Shown: positions 7,754 through 19,080, numbered from the stretch's first letter. The stretch is 64,000 nucleotides of DNA from Flavobacterium haoranii (GCA_003246205.1 QKBC01000013.1:62001-126000), one strand, 5' to 3'. A program made the numbers and translations. Notes: generated by a model not told the origin, from the sequence alone.

Positions 7754-9973
7754 TTAAAAAACAACTTTTAGTTTCAATTCTTGTCCTTGACGAATAACAG
7801 TCACTTCTTTTTCATCACCCGATTTCAATTTCGATAAACAATCCATATAACTGTAAACTTCTTTAATTTTACATTCACCAATTTGAGTCAGAACGTCTCC
7901 TGATAGAATTCCGGCTTTATCTGCTGGTCGACCTTCCGTAACACCATCAATGTGTAATCCGTCACCATAATCGGTATAATCCGGCATGATGCCCAAAGTT
8001 ACTTTGTAAGCAGGAACTTTTTTACCGGCTTCCACTTTGGTTTTAGTAAAAGTTACAGTGTCTAGTTCTGAAATATCATGAGTCAAACGGAAAACATAGT
8101 TCACAATTGCTCTTACACCATAATAATTGATTTTATCTTCATCATCACTCGGTTTATGATAATCGGTATGAGTTCCGGTAAACAAAAACAAAACAGGAAT
8201 ATCTTTTAAGTAAAATGAAGTATGATCCGACGGTCCAATTCCGGTATTTTCTTCCGTTACATTGAAACCTGCAGGTTTGTTCTTTTCAATTATTTTAGAA
8301 AAATCTGGACAAGTTCCCACGCCGCCAACAACTAATGCTTTGTTTTCATTTAAGCGACCAATCATATCCATATTGATCATAGTAATCACTTTAGGAAATT
8401 TTTCTTTTAACGTTTCAGCCATGAATTTAGAACCGATTAAACCGTCTTCTTCTCCCGAAAATAAAGCAAAAACATAGTTTACCTTTTCTTTGGTTTTATT
8501 TTGAGATAGCATTCTTGCCAATTCTAAAACTCCTGCTACACCTGAAGCATTATCGTCAGCTCCGTTGTGAATTTCTCCTTCCGAATTGGGTTTAGTAGAA
8601 TTGTGATGTTCGTTTAAACCAATGTGATCATAGTGTGCACCAATGACAATAGTTCTGTCGGCTTTGTTGTCTAAAACAGCTATAACATTGGTTCCATGAT
8701 TGGCTTGAACACTTGTGCTATCGTGTGGATTCAAACGGATTTTATAGTCGAATTTTTGGAAATAACTTTTCTTGTTATAAGGTTTTAATCCTAGTTTTTT
8801 GAATTCGCCGGCTAAATAATCAGCTGCTTTTTCTTCACCTTTAGAACCGGTTAATCGGCCTTGTAATTCATCTGAAGCTAAGTATGAAATGTGTTGCTTT
8901 AAGTTTTTATCATTTACAATTTCGGCTTCATCATTATCTACCCAATCGGCAATAAAAACATTGGTTTCTCTGGGTTTACTTTGCATTCGGTTACTAGAGA
9001 AAACCAATTTTTTTCCATCGGGCGAGAACATCGGAAAAGCGTTGAATTCACTTTCCCAAGTAATTTGGCGTAAATTGGTTCCGTCGGTATCAATTGTAAA
9101 TAATTGAAAATCATATCCTCTGGTAGAATGATGATTAGATGAAAAAATGATTTTTTTATCAGAAGGATGGAAGTAAGGCGCCCAATTGGCTTTACCTAAG
9201 TGAGTAACTTGTTTTAAATCGCTGCCGTCAATATTAATGGTATAAATTTCCATTTCTGTTGGCGCTACTAAGTTTTTACTCAATAAATCTTTATATTCTT
9301 TGATCGCTTCTTCTGTCTTTGGTCGAGACGAACGAAATACTAGTTTTTTGCTATCGTGAGAAAAGAAAGCACCGCCATCATAACCCAAACCATTAGTTAA
9401 TTGCTTCAAATTAGAACCATCAACGTCCATTATCCAAAGTTCTAAGTCACCGCTTCGTGTACTGGTAAAAACAATTTTCTTTCCATCAGGAGAAACGACA
9501 GCTTCGGCATCGTAACCCGGAGAATTAGTAAGTTGCTTCACAACATTCCCGTTTAGATCAGCTACATAAATATCAAATTCCGGATAAATAGCCCAAAGAT
9601 ATTTTCCATCGGTCGATTTTGGAGGAGCAGGACAAGCGTGTCCGCCTTCGTGAGTGGAAGCATATAAAATGTGTTTTCCGTCAGGCATAAAGAAAGAACA
9701 AGTAGTTCGTCCATATCCGGTAGAGATAAGTTTTAAATCTTCAGGGGAATGGTTCTCTTTTTGTAGATCTAACAAATAAATTTGGTCGCATTCAATACCA
9801 AACTGCGGATTAGTGATTTGTAATGTTAGATTTTTTCCGTCCGGACTAAAATAGGCTTCGGCATTATCTCCGCCAAAAGTAAGTTGTCTTAGATTTTTTA
9901 AATTGCTTTCTTGAGCAAAACCAGTATGATAAAAAAGAGAAGTGAGTAGGAATAAAATTATAGATTTTGTCAT
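7754..9973 (-). CDS. Secreted M28-family zinc aminopeptidase with TolB-like propeller and PDZ domain
   Basis: A 739-residue exported protein with a signal peptide (1-20). Residues 25-340 hold TolB/WD40-like PD40 repeats (recurrent SPDGKK blades, e.g. VSPDGKKIVFTSTRSGD). An M28 metallopeptidase domain follows (about 350-620) with ligand motifs GAHYDHIG, NGADDNASG, SGEEDGLIGS, NMDMIGRL and SDHTSFY. A C-terminal PDZ-like region contains EGRPADKAGILSGDVLTQIG. It probably trims peptides in the periplasm or at the cell surface. The propeller fused ahead of M28 is less common than M28 alone. It is monocistronic, with a TATATTTG box upstream and the palindromic terminator downstream. Confidence 0.88.
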   Translation of the reverse strand: MTKSIILFLLTSLFYHTGFAQESNLKNLRQLTFGGDNAEAYFSPDGKNLTLQITNPQFGIECDQIYLLDLQKENHSPEDLKLISTGYGRTTCSFFMPDGKHILYASTHEGGHACPAPPKSTDGKYLWAIYPEFDIYVADLNGNVVKQLTNSPGYDAEAVVSPDGKKIVFTSTRSGDLELWIMDVDGSNLKQLTNGLGYDGGAFFSHDSKKLVFRSSRPKTEEAIKEYKDLLSKNLVAPTEMEIYTINIDGSDLKQVTHLGKANWAPYFHPSDKKIIFSSNHHSTRGYDFQLFTIDTDGTNLRQITWESEFNAFPMFSPDGKKLVFSSNRMQSKPRETNVFIADWVDNDEAEIVNDKNLKQHISYLASDELQGRLTGSKGEEKAADYLAGEFKKLGLKPYNKKSYFQKFDYKIRLNPHDSTSVQANHGTNVIAVLDNKADRTIVIGAHYDHIGLNEHHNSTKPNSEGEIHNGADDNASGVAGVLELARMLSQNKTKEKVNYVFALFSGEEDGLIGSKFMAETLKEKFPKVITMINMDMIGRLNENKALVVGGVGTCPDFSKIIEKNKPAGFNVTEENTGIGPSDHTSFYLKDIPVLFLFTGTHTDYHKPSDDEDKINYYGVRAIVNYVFRLTHDISELDTVTFTKTKVEAGKKVPAYKVTLGIMPDYTDYGDGLHIDGVTEGRPADKAGILSGDVLTQIGECKIKEVYSYMDCLSKLKSGDEKEVTVIRQGQELKLKVVF

Positions 9974-10007
9974 GTAAGTTGTTTCTATTTAGATTTATTT
10001 TAAAAAT

Positions 10008-10015
10008 CAAATATA
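10008..10015 (-). promoter_or_regulatory. -7 promoter element for the M28 peptidase gene
   Basis: The minus strand reads TATATTTG, a perfect consensus, 35 nt upstream of the ATG at 9973. It abuts the T-tract of the pepT terminator. Confidence 0.55.
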
Positions 10016-10039
10016 AAAAAAGAGCTTTAAAAAAGCTCT
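10014..10039 (-). terminator. Terminator of pepT
   Basis: An 8-bp stem (10021-10028 with 10032-10039, arm AGAGCTTT) with a 3-nt loop, followed on the minus strand by seven Ts (10014-10020). It lies 9 nt after the pepT stop. Confidence 0.75.
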
Positions 10040-10047
10040 CTTTCATT

Positions 10048-11286
10048 TTATTTTTGAGCGGTAAGTTCCGCTATTTTGATAATTACATCAGTTGCTTTCT
10101 GCATACTTTCTACCGGAACGTATTCGTATTTTCCGTGGAAATTATGACCGCCGGCAAAAATATTTGGACACGGTAACCCTTTGAATGATAATTGTGCACC
10201 GTCAGTTCCTCCACGAATAGGCTTGATGATAGGAACAATGCCTAATTCTTTCATTGCTTTTTCGGCAATTTCTACAATATGGAAAACAGGTTCTACTTTT
10301 TCGCGCATGTTGAAATATTGATCTTTGACTACCGCTTCGCAAATTGGTCCGCCAAATTGTTTTTCATAAGCCGCATTGATTTTTGCAGCAATTGTATGGA
10401 TCAATTCTTTTCGAGCTTCAAAATGATCTCTATCGTGATCGCGGATAATTAATTCCACTATAGTCTCTTCAATACTTCCGTGAATGTCATGCAAGTGGAA
10501 GAAACCTTCGTAACCTGTTGTTCTTTCCGGAACTTCGTTTGCTGGTAGTTCCGAAATGAATTGGTTAGCCAATAGCATCGAATTGATCATTTTTCCTTTG
10601 GCATAACCCGGGTGAACGCTTTTTCCTTGGAACGTAATTTTAGCTCCGGCAGCATTAAAGTTTTCATATTCTAATTCGCCAATTTGACTTCCATCCATAG
10701 TGTAAGCCCATTCTGCACCAAATTTTTCTACATCAAATTTGTGAGCACCGCGACCAATTTCTTCATCTGGTGTAAAACCAACTCTGATTTTTCCATGCTT
10801 AATTTCAGGGTGGTTGATTAAGTATTCCATAGCCGTCATAATTTCGGTAATTCCGGCTTTGTCATCAGCACCTAAAAGCGTAGTTCCGTCAGTTGTAATG
10901 ATGGTTTGTCCTTTATATTGTAATAAATCTTCAAAATAACTAGGAGAAAGAACAATATTTTGTTCAGCGTTTAAAATAATATCGCCACCATCATAATTTT
11001 CAACAATTTGTGGTTTTACGTTAGCTCCTGTAAAATCGGGAGTTGTATCAAAATGCGCTACAAAACCAATAGTAGGAACTTCATGGTCAACATTGCTTGG
11101 TAACGTAGCCATAATATAGGCATTTTCGTCAATGGTAACGTCCTGCATTCCCATAGCTTTCAGTTCTTCAACTAGTTTATTGGCTAAATCCCATTGTTTT
11201 GCCGTACTGGGTGTTGTATTAGAATTTGGATCAGATTCGGTATCGATAGTCACATAACTAACAAAACGATTGATAATATCTTGCAT
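10048..11286 (-). CDS. pepT: Peptidase T (tripeptide aminopeptidase, M20B)
   Basis: A 412-residue cytoplasmic zinc peptidase that removes the N-terminal residue from tripeptides. Metal-site motifs are VAHFDT (His78, Asp80), [22 protein letters not shown] and, near the C-terminus, [20 protein letters not shown]. The dimerisation lid sits in the middle. Length matches PepT (about 408). There is no signal peptide. The ATG at 11286 is supported by a TATCTTTG box 22 nt upstream and the terminator at 10014-10039, so the gene is monocistronic. Confidence 0.95.
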   Translation of the reverse strand: MQDIINRFVSYVTIDTESDPNSNTTPSTAKQWDLANKLVEELKAMGMQDVTIDENAYIMATLPSNVDHEVPTIGFVAHFDTTPDFTGANVKPQIVENYDGGDIILNAEQNIVLSPSYFEDLLQYKGQTIITTDGTTLLGADDKAGITEIMTAMEYLINHPEIKHGKIRVGFTPDEEIGRGAHKFDVEKFGAEWAYTMDGSQIGELEYENFNAAGAKITFQGKSVHPGYAKGKMINSMLLANQFISELPANEVPERTTGYEGFFHLHDIHGSIEETIVELIIRDHDRDHFEARKELIHTIAAKINAAYEKQFGGPICEAVVKDQYFNMREKVEPVFHIVEIAEKAMKELGIVPIIKPIRGGTDGAQLSFKGLPCPNIFAGGHNFHGKYEYVPVESMQKATDVIIKIAELTAQK

Positions 11287-11308
11287 GATGCTCTTTTTTA
11301 ATTTTTCA

Positions 11309-11316
11309 CAAAGATA
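11309..11316 (-). promoter_or_regulatory. -7 promoter element for pepT
   Basis: The minus strand reads TATCTTTG, a perfect TAnnTTTG match upstream of the pepT ATG. Confidence 0.6.
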
Positions 11317-11386
11317 CTACTTATGCTTTAATTTTGAAGAATCATAAATTATTATGTTTATTTCATCATAAATACTGACGAATTCT

Positions 11387-11394
11387 TATTTTTG
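11387..11394 (+). promoter_or_regulatory. -7 promoter element for pyrD
   Basis: TATTTTTG, a perfect match, ends 21 nt before the ATG at 11416. It overlaps the upstream TTG at 11392, which shows that TTG cannot be the start codon if this promoter is used. Confidence 0.65.
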
Positions 11395-11415
11395 CAAGAC
11401 AACACAACAATTATT

Positions 11416-12432
11416 ATGTATAAATTATTTATCAGGCCTATTTTATTTTGTTTTGATCCTGAAGTAGTGCATCATTTTACTTTTTCGCTGATTCGTTTTC
11501 TAAATAAAATGGGTTTTTCTTCTGTTTTTAAAGGATTGTATTGTATTGAGGATAAGCGTTTAGAACGAGAAGTTTTTGGTTTAAAATTTAAAAATCCTGT
11601 GGGTCTGGCTGCCGGTTTTGATAAAGATGCTAAATTGTATCAGGAATTATCAAATTTAGGTTTCGGGTTTATTGAAATTGGAACTTTAACGCCAAAAGCG
11701 CAGCCCGGAAATCCTAAAAAGCGTTTGTTTCGTTTAAAAGAAGATTCGGGAATTATCAATCGAATGGGATTTAATAATGGTGGAGTAGAAGAAGCAGTAG
11801 AACGTTTAAAAAAGAACAAAGGCGTTTTGATTGGTGGAAATATTGGTAAAAATAAAGTGACACCAAATGAAGAAGCGGTTGAAGATTACAAAATCTGTTT
11901 TGAAGCTTTGTTTCCTTATGTCGATTATTTCGTAGTGAATGTAAGTTCGCCTAATACGCCTAATTTACGAGAATTGCAAGACAAAGAACCGTTGACGAAG
12001 TTATTACAAACGTTACAAAATCTAAATAACGAAAAGCCTAAACAAAAACCAATTCTTTTAAAAATCGCTCCTGATTTAACTGACGAACAATTGTTGGACA
12101 TTATTGATATTGTAAAAGAAACGAAAATAGCAGGAGTCATAGCGACGAATACCACCATTTCAAGAGAAGGTTTACAATCAGAAAATCAAAAGGAAACCGG
12201 AGGTTTATCGGGTAAACCATTAACAAAACGCGCTACAGAAGTGATTCGTTTTCTTTCGGAAAAAAGCAACAAAGCCTTTCCTATTATTGGTGTAGGCGGA
12301 ATTCATTCGGCTGAAGATGCTTTAGAAAAATTAGAAGCCGGAGCGAGTTTAGTACAATTATACACGGGCTTTATTTATGAAGGGCCAGCTTTGGTAAAAA
12401 ACATTAACAAAAGACTCTTAAACCAAAATTAA
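11416..12432 (+). CDS. pyrD: Dihydroorotate dehydrogenase, quinone-dependent (class 2)
   Basis: About 338 residues from the ATG at 11416. It oxidises dihydroorotate to orotate in pyrimidine synthesis and passes electrons to quinones. An N-terminal amphipathic membrane-association segment ([20 protein letters not shown]) marks class 2. Next come the FMN/substrate motifs [28 protein letters not shown] sequence, NRMGFNN, and VNVSSPNTP with the class 2 catalytic Ser in this segment. The barrel ends with IGVGGI and [11 protein letters not shown]. It is followed after 12 nt by the HMG-CoA lyase gene. Confidence 0.95.
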   Translation: MYKLFIRPILFCFDPEVVHHFTFSLIRFLNKMGFSSVFKGLYCIEDKRLEREVFGLKFKNPVGLAAGFDKDAKLYQELSNLGFGFIEIGTLTPKAQPGNPKKRLFRLKEDSGIINRMGFNNGGVEEAVERLKKNKGVLIGGNIGKNKVTPNEEAVEDYKICFEALFPYVDYFVVNVSSPNTPNLRELQDKEPLTKLLQTLQNLNNEKPKQKPILLKIAPDLTDEQLLDIIDIVKETKIAGVIATNTTISREGLQSENQKETGGLSGKPLTKRATEVIRFLSEKSNKAFPIIGVGGIHSAEDALEKLEAGASLVQLYTGFIYEGPALVKNINKRLLNQN

Positions 12433-12444
12433 TTTGTCAATTTT

Positions 12445-13314
12445 ATGAATACTACTCCGGTGAAGATTATAGAATGTCCGCGCGATGCCATGCAAGGAAT
12501 CAAGGCTTTTATTCCGACTGAAAAAAAAGTTCAGTACATTCAATCCTTGTTGCGAGTAGGTTTTGATACCATTGATTTTGGAAGTTTTGTTTCGCCTAAA
12601 GCTATTCCGCAAATGCAAGATACGGCTGAAGTATTAGCCCAATTGGATTTGTCGAAAACACAAAGCAAGTTGTTAGCTATTGTGGCTAATACGAAAGGAG
12701 CTGAATTGGCTTCGATACATCCTGAAATTCAGTATTTAGGATTTCCGTTTTCTATTTCGGAAAATTTCCAAATGCGAAATACACATAAAACCATTGCAGA
12801 ATCTTTTGTGACATTACAAGAGATTTTGGCTATTGCCAATGAAACGAATAAAGAAGTGGTAGCCTATTTGTCTATGGGTTTCGGAAATCCGTATGGAGAC
12901 CCGTGGAATGTTGATATCGTGGGCGAATGGACGGAAAAGTTGGCGAATATGGGCATAAAAATTCTTTCTCTTTCAGATACTGTTGGAAGTTCTACTCCCG
13001 AAGTTATTGATTATCTGTTTTCCAACTTGATCCCTAAATATCCTCATATCGAATTCGGAGCACATTTGCACACGACACCGGATTCTTGGCATGAAAAAGT
13101 AGATGCAGCTTATAAAGCAGGTTGTAAACGTTTTGACGGTGCTATCAAAGGTTATGGCGGTTGCCCGATGGCTAAAGATGACTTGACCGGAAATATGCCA
13201 ACCGAAAAATTGATTTCGTATTTCGCAGCGCAAAAAGCGGATACAAATTGCCACGCTATTAGTTTTGAAAGTGCTTATAATGAAGCTTTAAAAGTTTTTA
13301 ATTATTACCACTAA
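12445..13314 (+). CDS. Hydroxymethylglutaryl-CoA lyase
   Basis: A 289-residue TIM-barrel enzyme that cleaves HMG-CoA into acetoacetate and acetyl-CoA, the last step of leucine breakdown. Supporting motifs are ECPRDAMQG near the N-terminus, SLSDTVGSSTPEVIDYL, the metal-binding GAHLHTTPDSW, and the active-site Cys in YGGCPMAKDDLTGNMPTE. The length is typical. It lies 12 nt after pyrD and probably shares that transcript, although the two pathways are unrelated. Its stop overlaps that of the converging membrane-protein gene by 3 bp. Confidence 0.9.
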   Translation: MNTTPVKIIECPRDAMQGIKAFIPTEKKVQYIQSLLRVGFDTIDFGSFVSPKAIPQMQDTAEVLAQLDLSKTQSKLLAIVANTKGAELASIHPEIQYLGFPFSISENFQMRNTHKTIAESFVTLQEILAIANETNKEVVAYLSMGFGNPYGDPWNVDIVGEWTEKLANMGIKILSLSDTVGSSTPEVIDYLFSNLIPKYPHIEFGAHLHTTPDSWHEKVDAAYKAGCKRFDGAIKGYGGCPMAKDDLTGNMPTEKLISYFAAQKADTNCHAISFESAYNEALKVFNYYH

Positions 13315-14048
13315 AAAGTAAAGATTTTCAATATTTCTTTAAAGTTACTTGGAGTTCGTTTCGGCTTGATGTTTTTATTGTATTTAAAATAAAGATAAAG
13401 ACAAATAGAAAATAGCGTAACTGTAATCTGTTTTCCAATGATATTTCCAATGATCAGATCTTTAAAATTGTCATGGGTAAAATAGAAAAAAGTATAAAAA
13501 GCAACTGAATCAAACAGACAAACAAGAGACATAGTACTGAAAATCTTAAGAAAAGTACCTTTGTTTTTGAATTTATAATTTAAGAAGTCATAAAACAGTA
13601 TAATAAACATAGCTTCTAAATAGAGTAAACTTGTTCCGATCAGGAAAATAGTCAATTCAAAACTTAAGATTTCTTCTAAGAGTAATCCGCTTGATTGTTC
13701 AATGCTGTGATTTTGGACCAATAAAAATTGGGAAAAGAAAGTAATGGATATATTAGCAATCAGAATACCATAAATCAGACCTTTGGTTTTGATAAGATTT
13801 TCAGCATGAAAAAACAGTAGGATAGAGAACAATGTTGAAGTATAAAATATAGTAGAACCCGGAGAAAATCTGTAATCACCTAAATAGTTATCATATACAT
13901 TAGAGACTAGTAACGTCTGAAAGAATTGAATTGTACCGATAAAAACGTAAAGTGTTCCAATTCCGACTCTTTTTTTATAAAAGTGCATCCCTAAGATTAT
14001 AAATACAACCAATAGGATTTCTAAAATATGAAGTAACAGACTTTGCAT
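13311..14048 (-). CDS. Multi-pass membrane protein, possibly VUT/YhhQ-like
   Basis: A 245-residue hydrophobic protein with about seven predicted transmembrane segments from the first residues on. The stretch around residues 30-95 (YVFIGTIQFFQTLLVSNVYD, then SPGSTIFYTSTLFSILLFF) recalls the VUT-like membrane region found alone in queuosine-precursor transporters and at the N-terminus of some sensor kinases. No kinase, cyclase or other output domain follows here; the tail is short and basic. The assignment comes from pattern memory and is weak. The gene is convergent with HMG-CoA lyase and diverges from guaB. Confidence 0.4.
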   Translation of the reverse strand: MQSLLLHILEILLVVFIILGMHFYKKRVGIGTLYVFIGTIQFFQTLLVSNVYDNYLGDYRFSPGSTIFYTSTLFSILLFFHAENLIKTKGLIYGILIANISITFFSQFLLVQNHSIEQSSGLLLEEILSFELTIFLIGTSLLYLEAMFIILFYDFLNYKFKNKGTFLKIFSTMSLVCLFDSVAFYTFFYFTHDNFKDLIIGNIIGKQITVTLFSICLYLYFKYNKNIKPKRTPSNFKEILKIFTF

Positions 14049-14090
14049 GATAAACTGGCGTTAAAGTTTTAGAATATGGAAGTAAATTTA

Positions 14091-14098
14091 TATATTTG
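14091..14098 (+). promoter_or_regulatory. -7 promoter element for guaB
   Basis: TATATTTG, a perfect match, 30 nt upstream of the guaB ATG. Confidence 0.6.
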
Positions 14099-14110
14099 CA
14101 TGCAATTTAA

Positions 14111-15601
<1,491 letters not shown>

Positions 15602-15640
15602 TTTTAATTTACAGTTTATCATGCTGTAGAAATCTTATAA

Positions 15641-15678
15641 CTAAAAAATCCATTAGTGAAAGCTAATGGATTTTTTAG
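15641..15678. terminator. Bidirectional terminator after guaB
   Basis: A 16-bp perfect stem (15641-15656 with 15663-15678) with a 6-nt loop and internal A and T runs. It serves guaB and the converging T9SS cargo gene ending at 15697. Confidence 0.85.
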
Positions 15679-15696
15679 TTATTATGACTTTTGAAT

Positions 15697-16377
15697 TTAT
15701 TCTTTAATCAATTTAATATAAGTTTCTTCGTTATTACTTGAAGTTAATTTTATAAAATATACACCATTTGGTTGTGTGATATTTAATTGAATTAATTGAG
15801 AATTTGTATAGGTTTCATTTAGTAAAACTTGACCATAAATATTTAGTAGACTTAATTTTAAAGAAGTAAACATTTCTTTGAATTCAATATTAAAAATATT
15901 TTTTGTAGGATTAGGATAACTATTAAAGCTTTCTAAAGTATTACTATTTAAACTTAAAGTAGTACACTCCGAAAAGCTAGGAGTACAATCACCAGACCAA
16001 CCTGTACAAGGAGGTAGAGGAGTATCTTCTGAATTTGTAGCCAAAGTTACAATTAAATTTTGTTCATCAGCACTAGGAACACACTCTTCTATTAGCCATA
16101 TACAATCATATAGATATTTTTTCCATATCCAATTCGTACCATCCCAATAAATTTTAAAATAACTACTGTAAGAACTACAGTTTATTTCATCTGTAATTTG
16201 AGAACAACCTTGATATTCTTGACCTTTTAAATAGCTGTTTTTTCCGTTAATTAAACCATTATATTCATAAATTCCTAAACTATTAGGATCATAACAACTT
16301 CCACTGACAGTAATTGGATTCTGAGAAAAAGCCAGATTTAAAATGAAGAAAGAAATAATAAGTAATGTTTTTTTCAT
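15697..16377 (-). CDS. Small secreted Cys-rich protein with T9SS sorting domain
   Basis: A 226-residue protein with a signal peptide (1-18), a middle region of about 130 residues containing some ten cysteines and several aromatic residues (e.g. DGTNWIWKKYLYDCIW), and a C-terminal type A T9SS domain (SYPNPTKNIFNIEF, then LLNIYGQVL and a GVYFIKLTSSN segment). The middle part resembles no family I recognise. The cysteines suggest disulfide stabilisation outside the cell. It is probably monocistronic, sharing the terminator at 15641-15678. Confidence 0.75.
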   Translation of the reverse strand: MKKTLLIISFFILNLAFSQNPITVSGSCYDPNSLGIYEYNGLINGKNSYLKGQEYQGCSQITDEINCSSYSSYFKIYWDGTNWIWKKYLYDCIWLIEECVPSADEQNLIVTLATNSEDTPLPPCTGWSGDCTPSFSECTTLSLNSNTLESFNSYPNPTKNIFNIEFKEMFTSLKLSLLNIYGQVLLNETYTNSQLIQLNITQPNGVYFIKLTSSNNEETYIKLIKE

Positions 16378-16727
16378 AGGAGATATTTTGTTTCAATATG
16401 TTTTAGATTAGTCAAAATAGGTTTGGATAAAATCTTAGTAAAAATATAAAAACGAAAGTATATTAAAAGTAAGTTGTTATATTTTTTTGACTAATATTTC
16501 AATTAAGACTTTTTTGCTAAAATACTATATATTAGATTTACAAAAACGTTTGAAAATTATTGGTAATTCGCTTAAAATAGTCTGTTTTCTTTATTGAAAA
16601 TATTTATTTACCCGTTTAGAATAAAAAAAATGTAGAAGTTAATTATAGTTTTATTTTTCCATTTTTGAGAATCATTTAAACGATGTAGAATTTTCCTTAA
16701 TTTTAGATAAAATAAAAAACATCAAAA
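16378..16727. other. 350-nt intergenic region between divergent genes
   Basis: This AT-rich region separates the divergent T9SS cargo gene and the acyl-CoA ligase gene and must hold both promoters. I found no perfect TAnnTTTG box on either strand, no convincing ORF and no strong hairpin. The length is unusual for this compact chromosome. Confidence 0.6.
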
Positions 16728-18347
16728 ATGAACATATATGATATCGGTTTGGATAAAAATCCGGCCAACTTTACCCAACTCACGCCATTAACTTTTATTG
16801 AAAGATCCGCTACTATTTTTCCTGAAAAGACTTCCATCGTGTACGGAACAAAAAAATATACATGGAAAGAAACCTATGACAGATGTAAAAAACTAGCATC
16901 AGCATTGACTAAAATCGGAATTTCAAAAAACGATACCGTTTCCATTATTGCAGCCAATACTCCGGCTATGTATGAAGCTCATTTTGGTGTACCTATGTCT
17001 GGAGCTGTTCTCAATACGCTGAATGTGAGACTTTCGGCTGATACTTTGGCTTTTATGCTCCAACATTCTGATGCTAAAGTTTTATTAGTAGACAAAGAAT
17101 TTTCGGAAGTTATAGCAAAAGCTTTGAATCAGATTGAACATTCTATTTATGTGATTGATATTGATGATGAGAATGTTTCGACAGGTTTTTCTATAGGTAA
17201 AACAGAATACGAAGCTTTTTTGGAAACAGGAGATAGTGATTTTAATTGGATCAAGCCGGAAAATGAATGGGATGCTATTGCACTCAATTACACTTCGGGA
17301 ACGACCGGAAATCCTAAGGGAGTAGTGTATCATCACCGAGGAGCTGCACTAAACGCAATCAATGATTTATTGGTTTGGAAAATGTCAAATTCAGCAGTCT
17401 ATTTATGGACTTTACCCATGTTTCATTGTAACGGTTGGTGTTTTCCTTGGGCATTAGCGGCAGCTTCCGCGACTAGTGTTTGTTTGCGTAAAGTGGTAGC
17501 CAAAGATATTTACAAAGCAATAGCAGATGAAAAAGTAGATCATTTTTGTGGTGCGCCAATAGTTTTACAAACCATGATTAACGCCCATCCCGAGGATAAA
17601 AAAGCATTGGAACATAAAGTAAAAGCTATGGTTGCCGGTGCTGCACCTCCGGCTTCGGTAATTGAAAATATAGAAAAAGAAGGTTTTGAAATTACACACG
17701 TTTATGGTTTAACAGAAACGTATGGTCCGTCTGTAATTTGTGAATGGAAAGAAGAATGGGATGATTTACCATTAGAAGAACGTGCTGAATTGAAATCGAG
17801 ACAAGGCGTTCGTTATTTGCTTTTAGACGAATTGGATGTGTTAAATCCAAAAACAATGGAACCGGTACCGGCAGACGGTGTAACTATAGGTGAAATAATG
17901 ATGAAAGGACACAATGTAATGAAAGGTTATTTAAAAAATCCTTCGGCTACAGAAGAAGCTTTTAAAGATGGGTGGTTTCATACAGGAGATTTAGCTGTTA
18001 AATATCCTGACGGCTACGTACAAATTAAAGATCGTTCTAAAGATATTGTGATTTCAGGCGGTGAGAATATTTCGACCATAGAAGTGGAAGGTGTTATTTA
18101 TCGGATTCCGGAAGTAGAGGAAGTAGCTTGTGTCGCAAAACCGGATGAAAAGTGGGGTGAAGTAGTTTGTGCATTTATTAAATTGAAAGAAGGAGAAAAT
18201 ATAACGAACGAACAAATAGTGGAACACTGCCGTAAAGAGTTAGCCGGATTTAAAGTACCTAAATATTTCTACTTTATGGATTTACCCAAAACATCTACTG
18301 GGAAAGTACAAAAGTTCGAGTTAAGAGCCATAGCCAAAACCTTATAG
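16728..18347 (+). CDS. Acyl-CoA synthetase (AMP-forming fatty-acid CoA ligase)
   Basis: A 539-residue ANL-superfamily enzyme that activates a carboxylic acid with ATP and CoA. The P-loop LNYTSGTTGNPKGVVYHH lies near residues 185-203. The A5 motif is THVYGLTETYGP, the hinge region GWFHTGDLAVKYPDGYVQIKD, and the C-terminal catalytic Lys lies in PKTSTGKVQK. The pattern resembles medium/long-chain ligases of the ACSF2/FadD3 type, but chain length cannot be read from sequence. There is no signal peptide. It is monocistronic; the terminator loop overlaps its stop codon. Confidence 0.88.
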   Translation: MNIYDIGLDKNPANFTQLTPLTFIERSATIFPEKTSIVYGTKKYTWKETYDRCKKLASALTKIGISKNDTVSIIAANTPAMYEAHFGVPMSGAVLNTLNVRLSADTLAFMLQHSDAKVLLVDKEFSEVIAKALNQIEHSIYVIDIDDENVSTGFSIGKTEYEAFLETGDSDFNWIKPENEWDAIALNYTSGTTGNPKGVVYHHRGAALNAINDLLVWKMSNSAVYLWTLPMFHCNGWCFPWALAAASATSVCLRKVVAKDIYKAIADEKVDHFCGAPIVLQTMINAHPEDKKALEHKVKAMVAGAAPPASVIENIEKEGFEITHVYGLTETYGPSVICEWKEEWDDLPLEERAELKSRQGVRYLLLDELDVLNPKTMEPVPADGVTIGEIMMKGHNVMKGYLKNPSATEEAFKDGWFHTGDLAVKYPDGYVQIKDRSKDIVISGGENISTIEVEGVIYRIPEVEEVACVAKPDEKWGEVVCAFIKLKEGENITNEQIVEHCRKELAGFKVPKYFYFMDLPKTSTGKVQKFELRAIAKTL

Positions 18348-18363
18348 TTTTGGCTATTTTTTT
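18331..18363. terminator. Bidirectional terminator after acyl-CoA ligase
   Basis: An 11-bp stem (18331-18341 with 18348-18358, arm ATAGCCAAAAC) with a 6-nt loop containing the ligase stop codon, followed by a T-run. The minus-strand esterase gene ends 4 nt away. Confidence 0.75.
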
Positions 18364-18366
18364 ATA

Positions 18367-19080
18367 TTAGTGTTTACGCAACCATTCGTTGATGGTTTGT
18401 ATAGTTTCGGGAGTTACCGTGTGGGCATAATTAAATTCCACATACGTATTAGGAACGCCTAATTCATCAACTATAGATTTGCTTTGTCTACCATATTCAA
18501 TAGAAAGCATATTGTCTTGCGTACCGTGTATGATTAAAGCGTTCAACTTTTTTAATTTTTCTTTTGAAGCTATAATAGGTTTAATTTCGGGTAAAATTCT
18601 CCCGCTTAAAGCAATGATTCCTTTTAATTTTTGAGGTTGTGTTAATCCAACGCTAAATGACATAATTGCACCTTGACTAAAACCGCCCATGTAAGTCGCA
18701 TTGGAATCAAAATGATGCTTTTCTTTCAATTGGTTGATAAATTGAATAAGAATAGTTCGGCTTTTTTCTGCTTCTTCGGCATTGATTACAGGTTTTCCAG
18801 AACTAAAATCAACGGCAAACCAACGATAATGTCCTTCTGAAATAGTAAAGGGCGCACGTGCTGAAATTACTAAAAATTCATCCGGAAATTGGTCAGCGCG
18901 AGAAAATAAATCTTTCTCATTACTACCTACACCATGTAAAAGGAGTAATAATGGCGGATTTTCGGTTTTAATTTTTGGTTCTCTAACCAAATAATGCAAA
19001 AGCATGGTATCGCCTTTGGCATAATTATATTGTGATGTTGTACTCATAATAATTGTTACAATTAATAGATAAAATTTCAT
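18367..19080 (-). CDS. Carboxylesterase/phospholipase-type alpha/beta hydrolase
   Basis: About 237 residues from the ATG at 19080; the frame extends to 19110, but a signal-peptide-like MKFYLLIVTIIMS supports the internal start and leaves an 11-nt gap to the upstream gene. The oxyanion motif is LLLLHGVGSNEKDLF, the nucleophile Ser sits in GGFSQGAIMS, the Asp in IIHGTQDNML and the His in YAHTVTPETI. It resembles the YpfH/phospholipase-carboxylesterase family. The substrate is unknown and it is probably exported. It is the last gene of the five-gene operon 18367-21892. Confidence 0.82.
   Translation of the reverse strand: MKFYLLIVTIIMSTTSQYNYAKGDTMLLHYLVREPKIKTENPPLLLLLHGVGSNEKDLFSRADQFPDEFLVISARAPFTISEGHYRWFAVDFSSGKPVINAEEAEKSRTILIQFINQLKEKHHFDSNATYMGGFSQGAIMSFSVGLTQPQKLKGIIALSGRILPEIKPIIASKEKLKKLNALIIHGTQDNMLSIEYGRQSKSIVDELGVPNTYVEFNYAHTVTPETIQTINEWLRKH

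Noticed and set aside
11392..11415. Upstream TTG start for pyrD
   Set aside because: It falls inside the TATTTTTG promoter box; the ATG at 11416 gives the normal class 2 N-terminus.
16378..16727. A small RNA or riboswitch in the long gap before the acyl-CoA ligase gene
   Set aside because: No strong stem, terminator or known riboswitch core could be recognised by eye.
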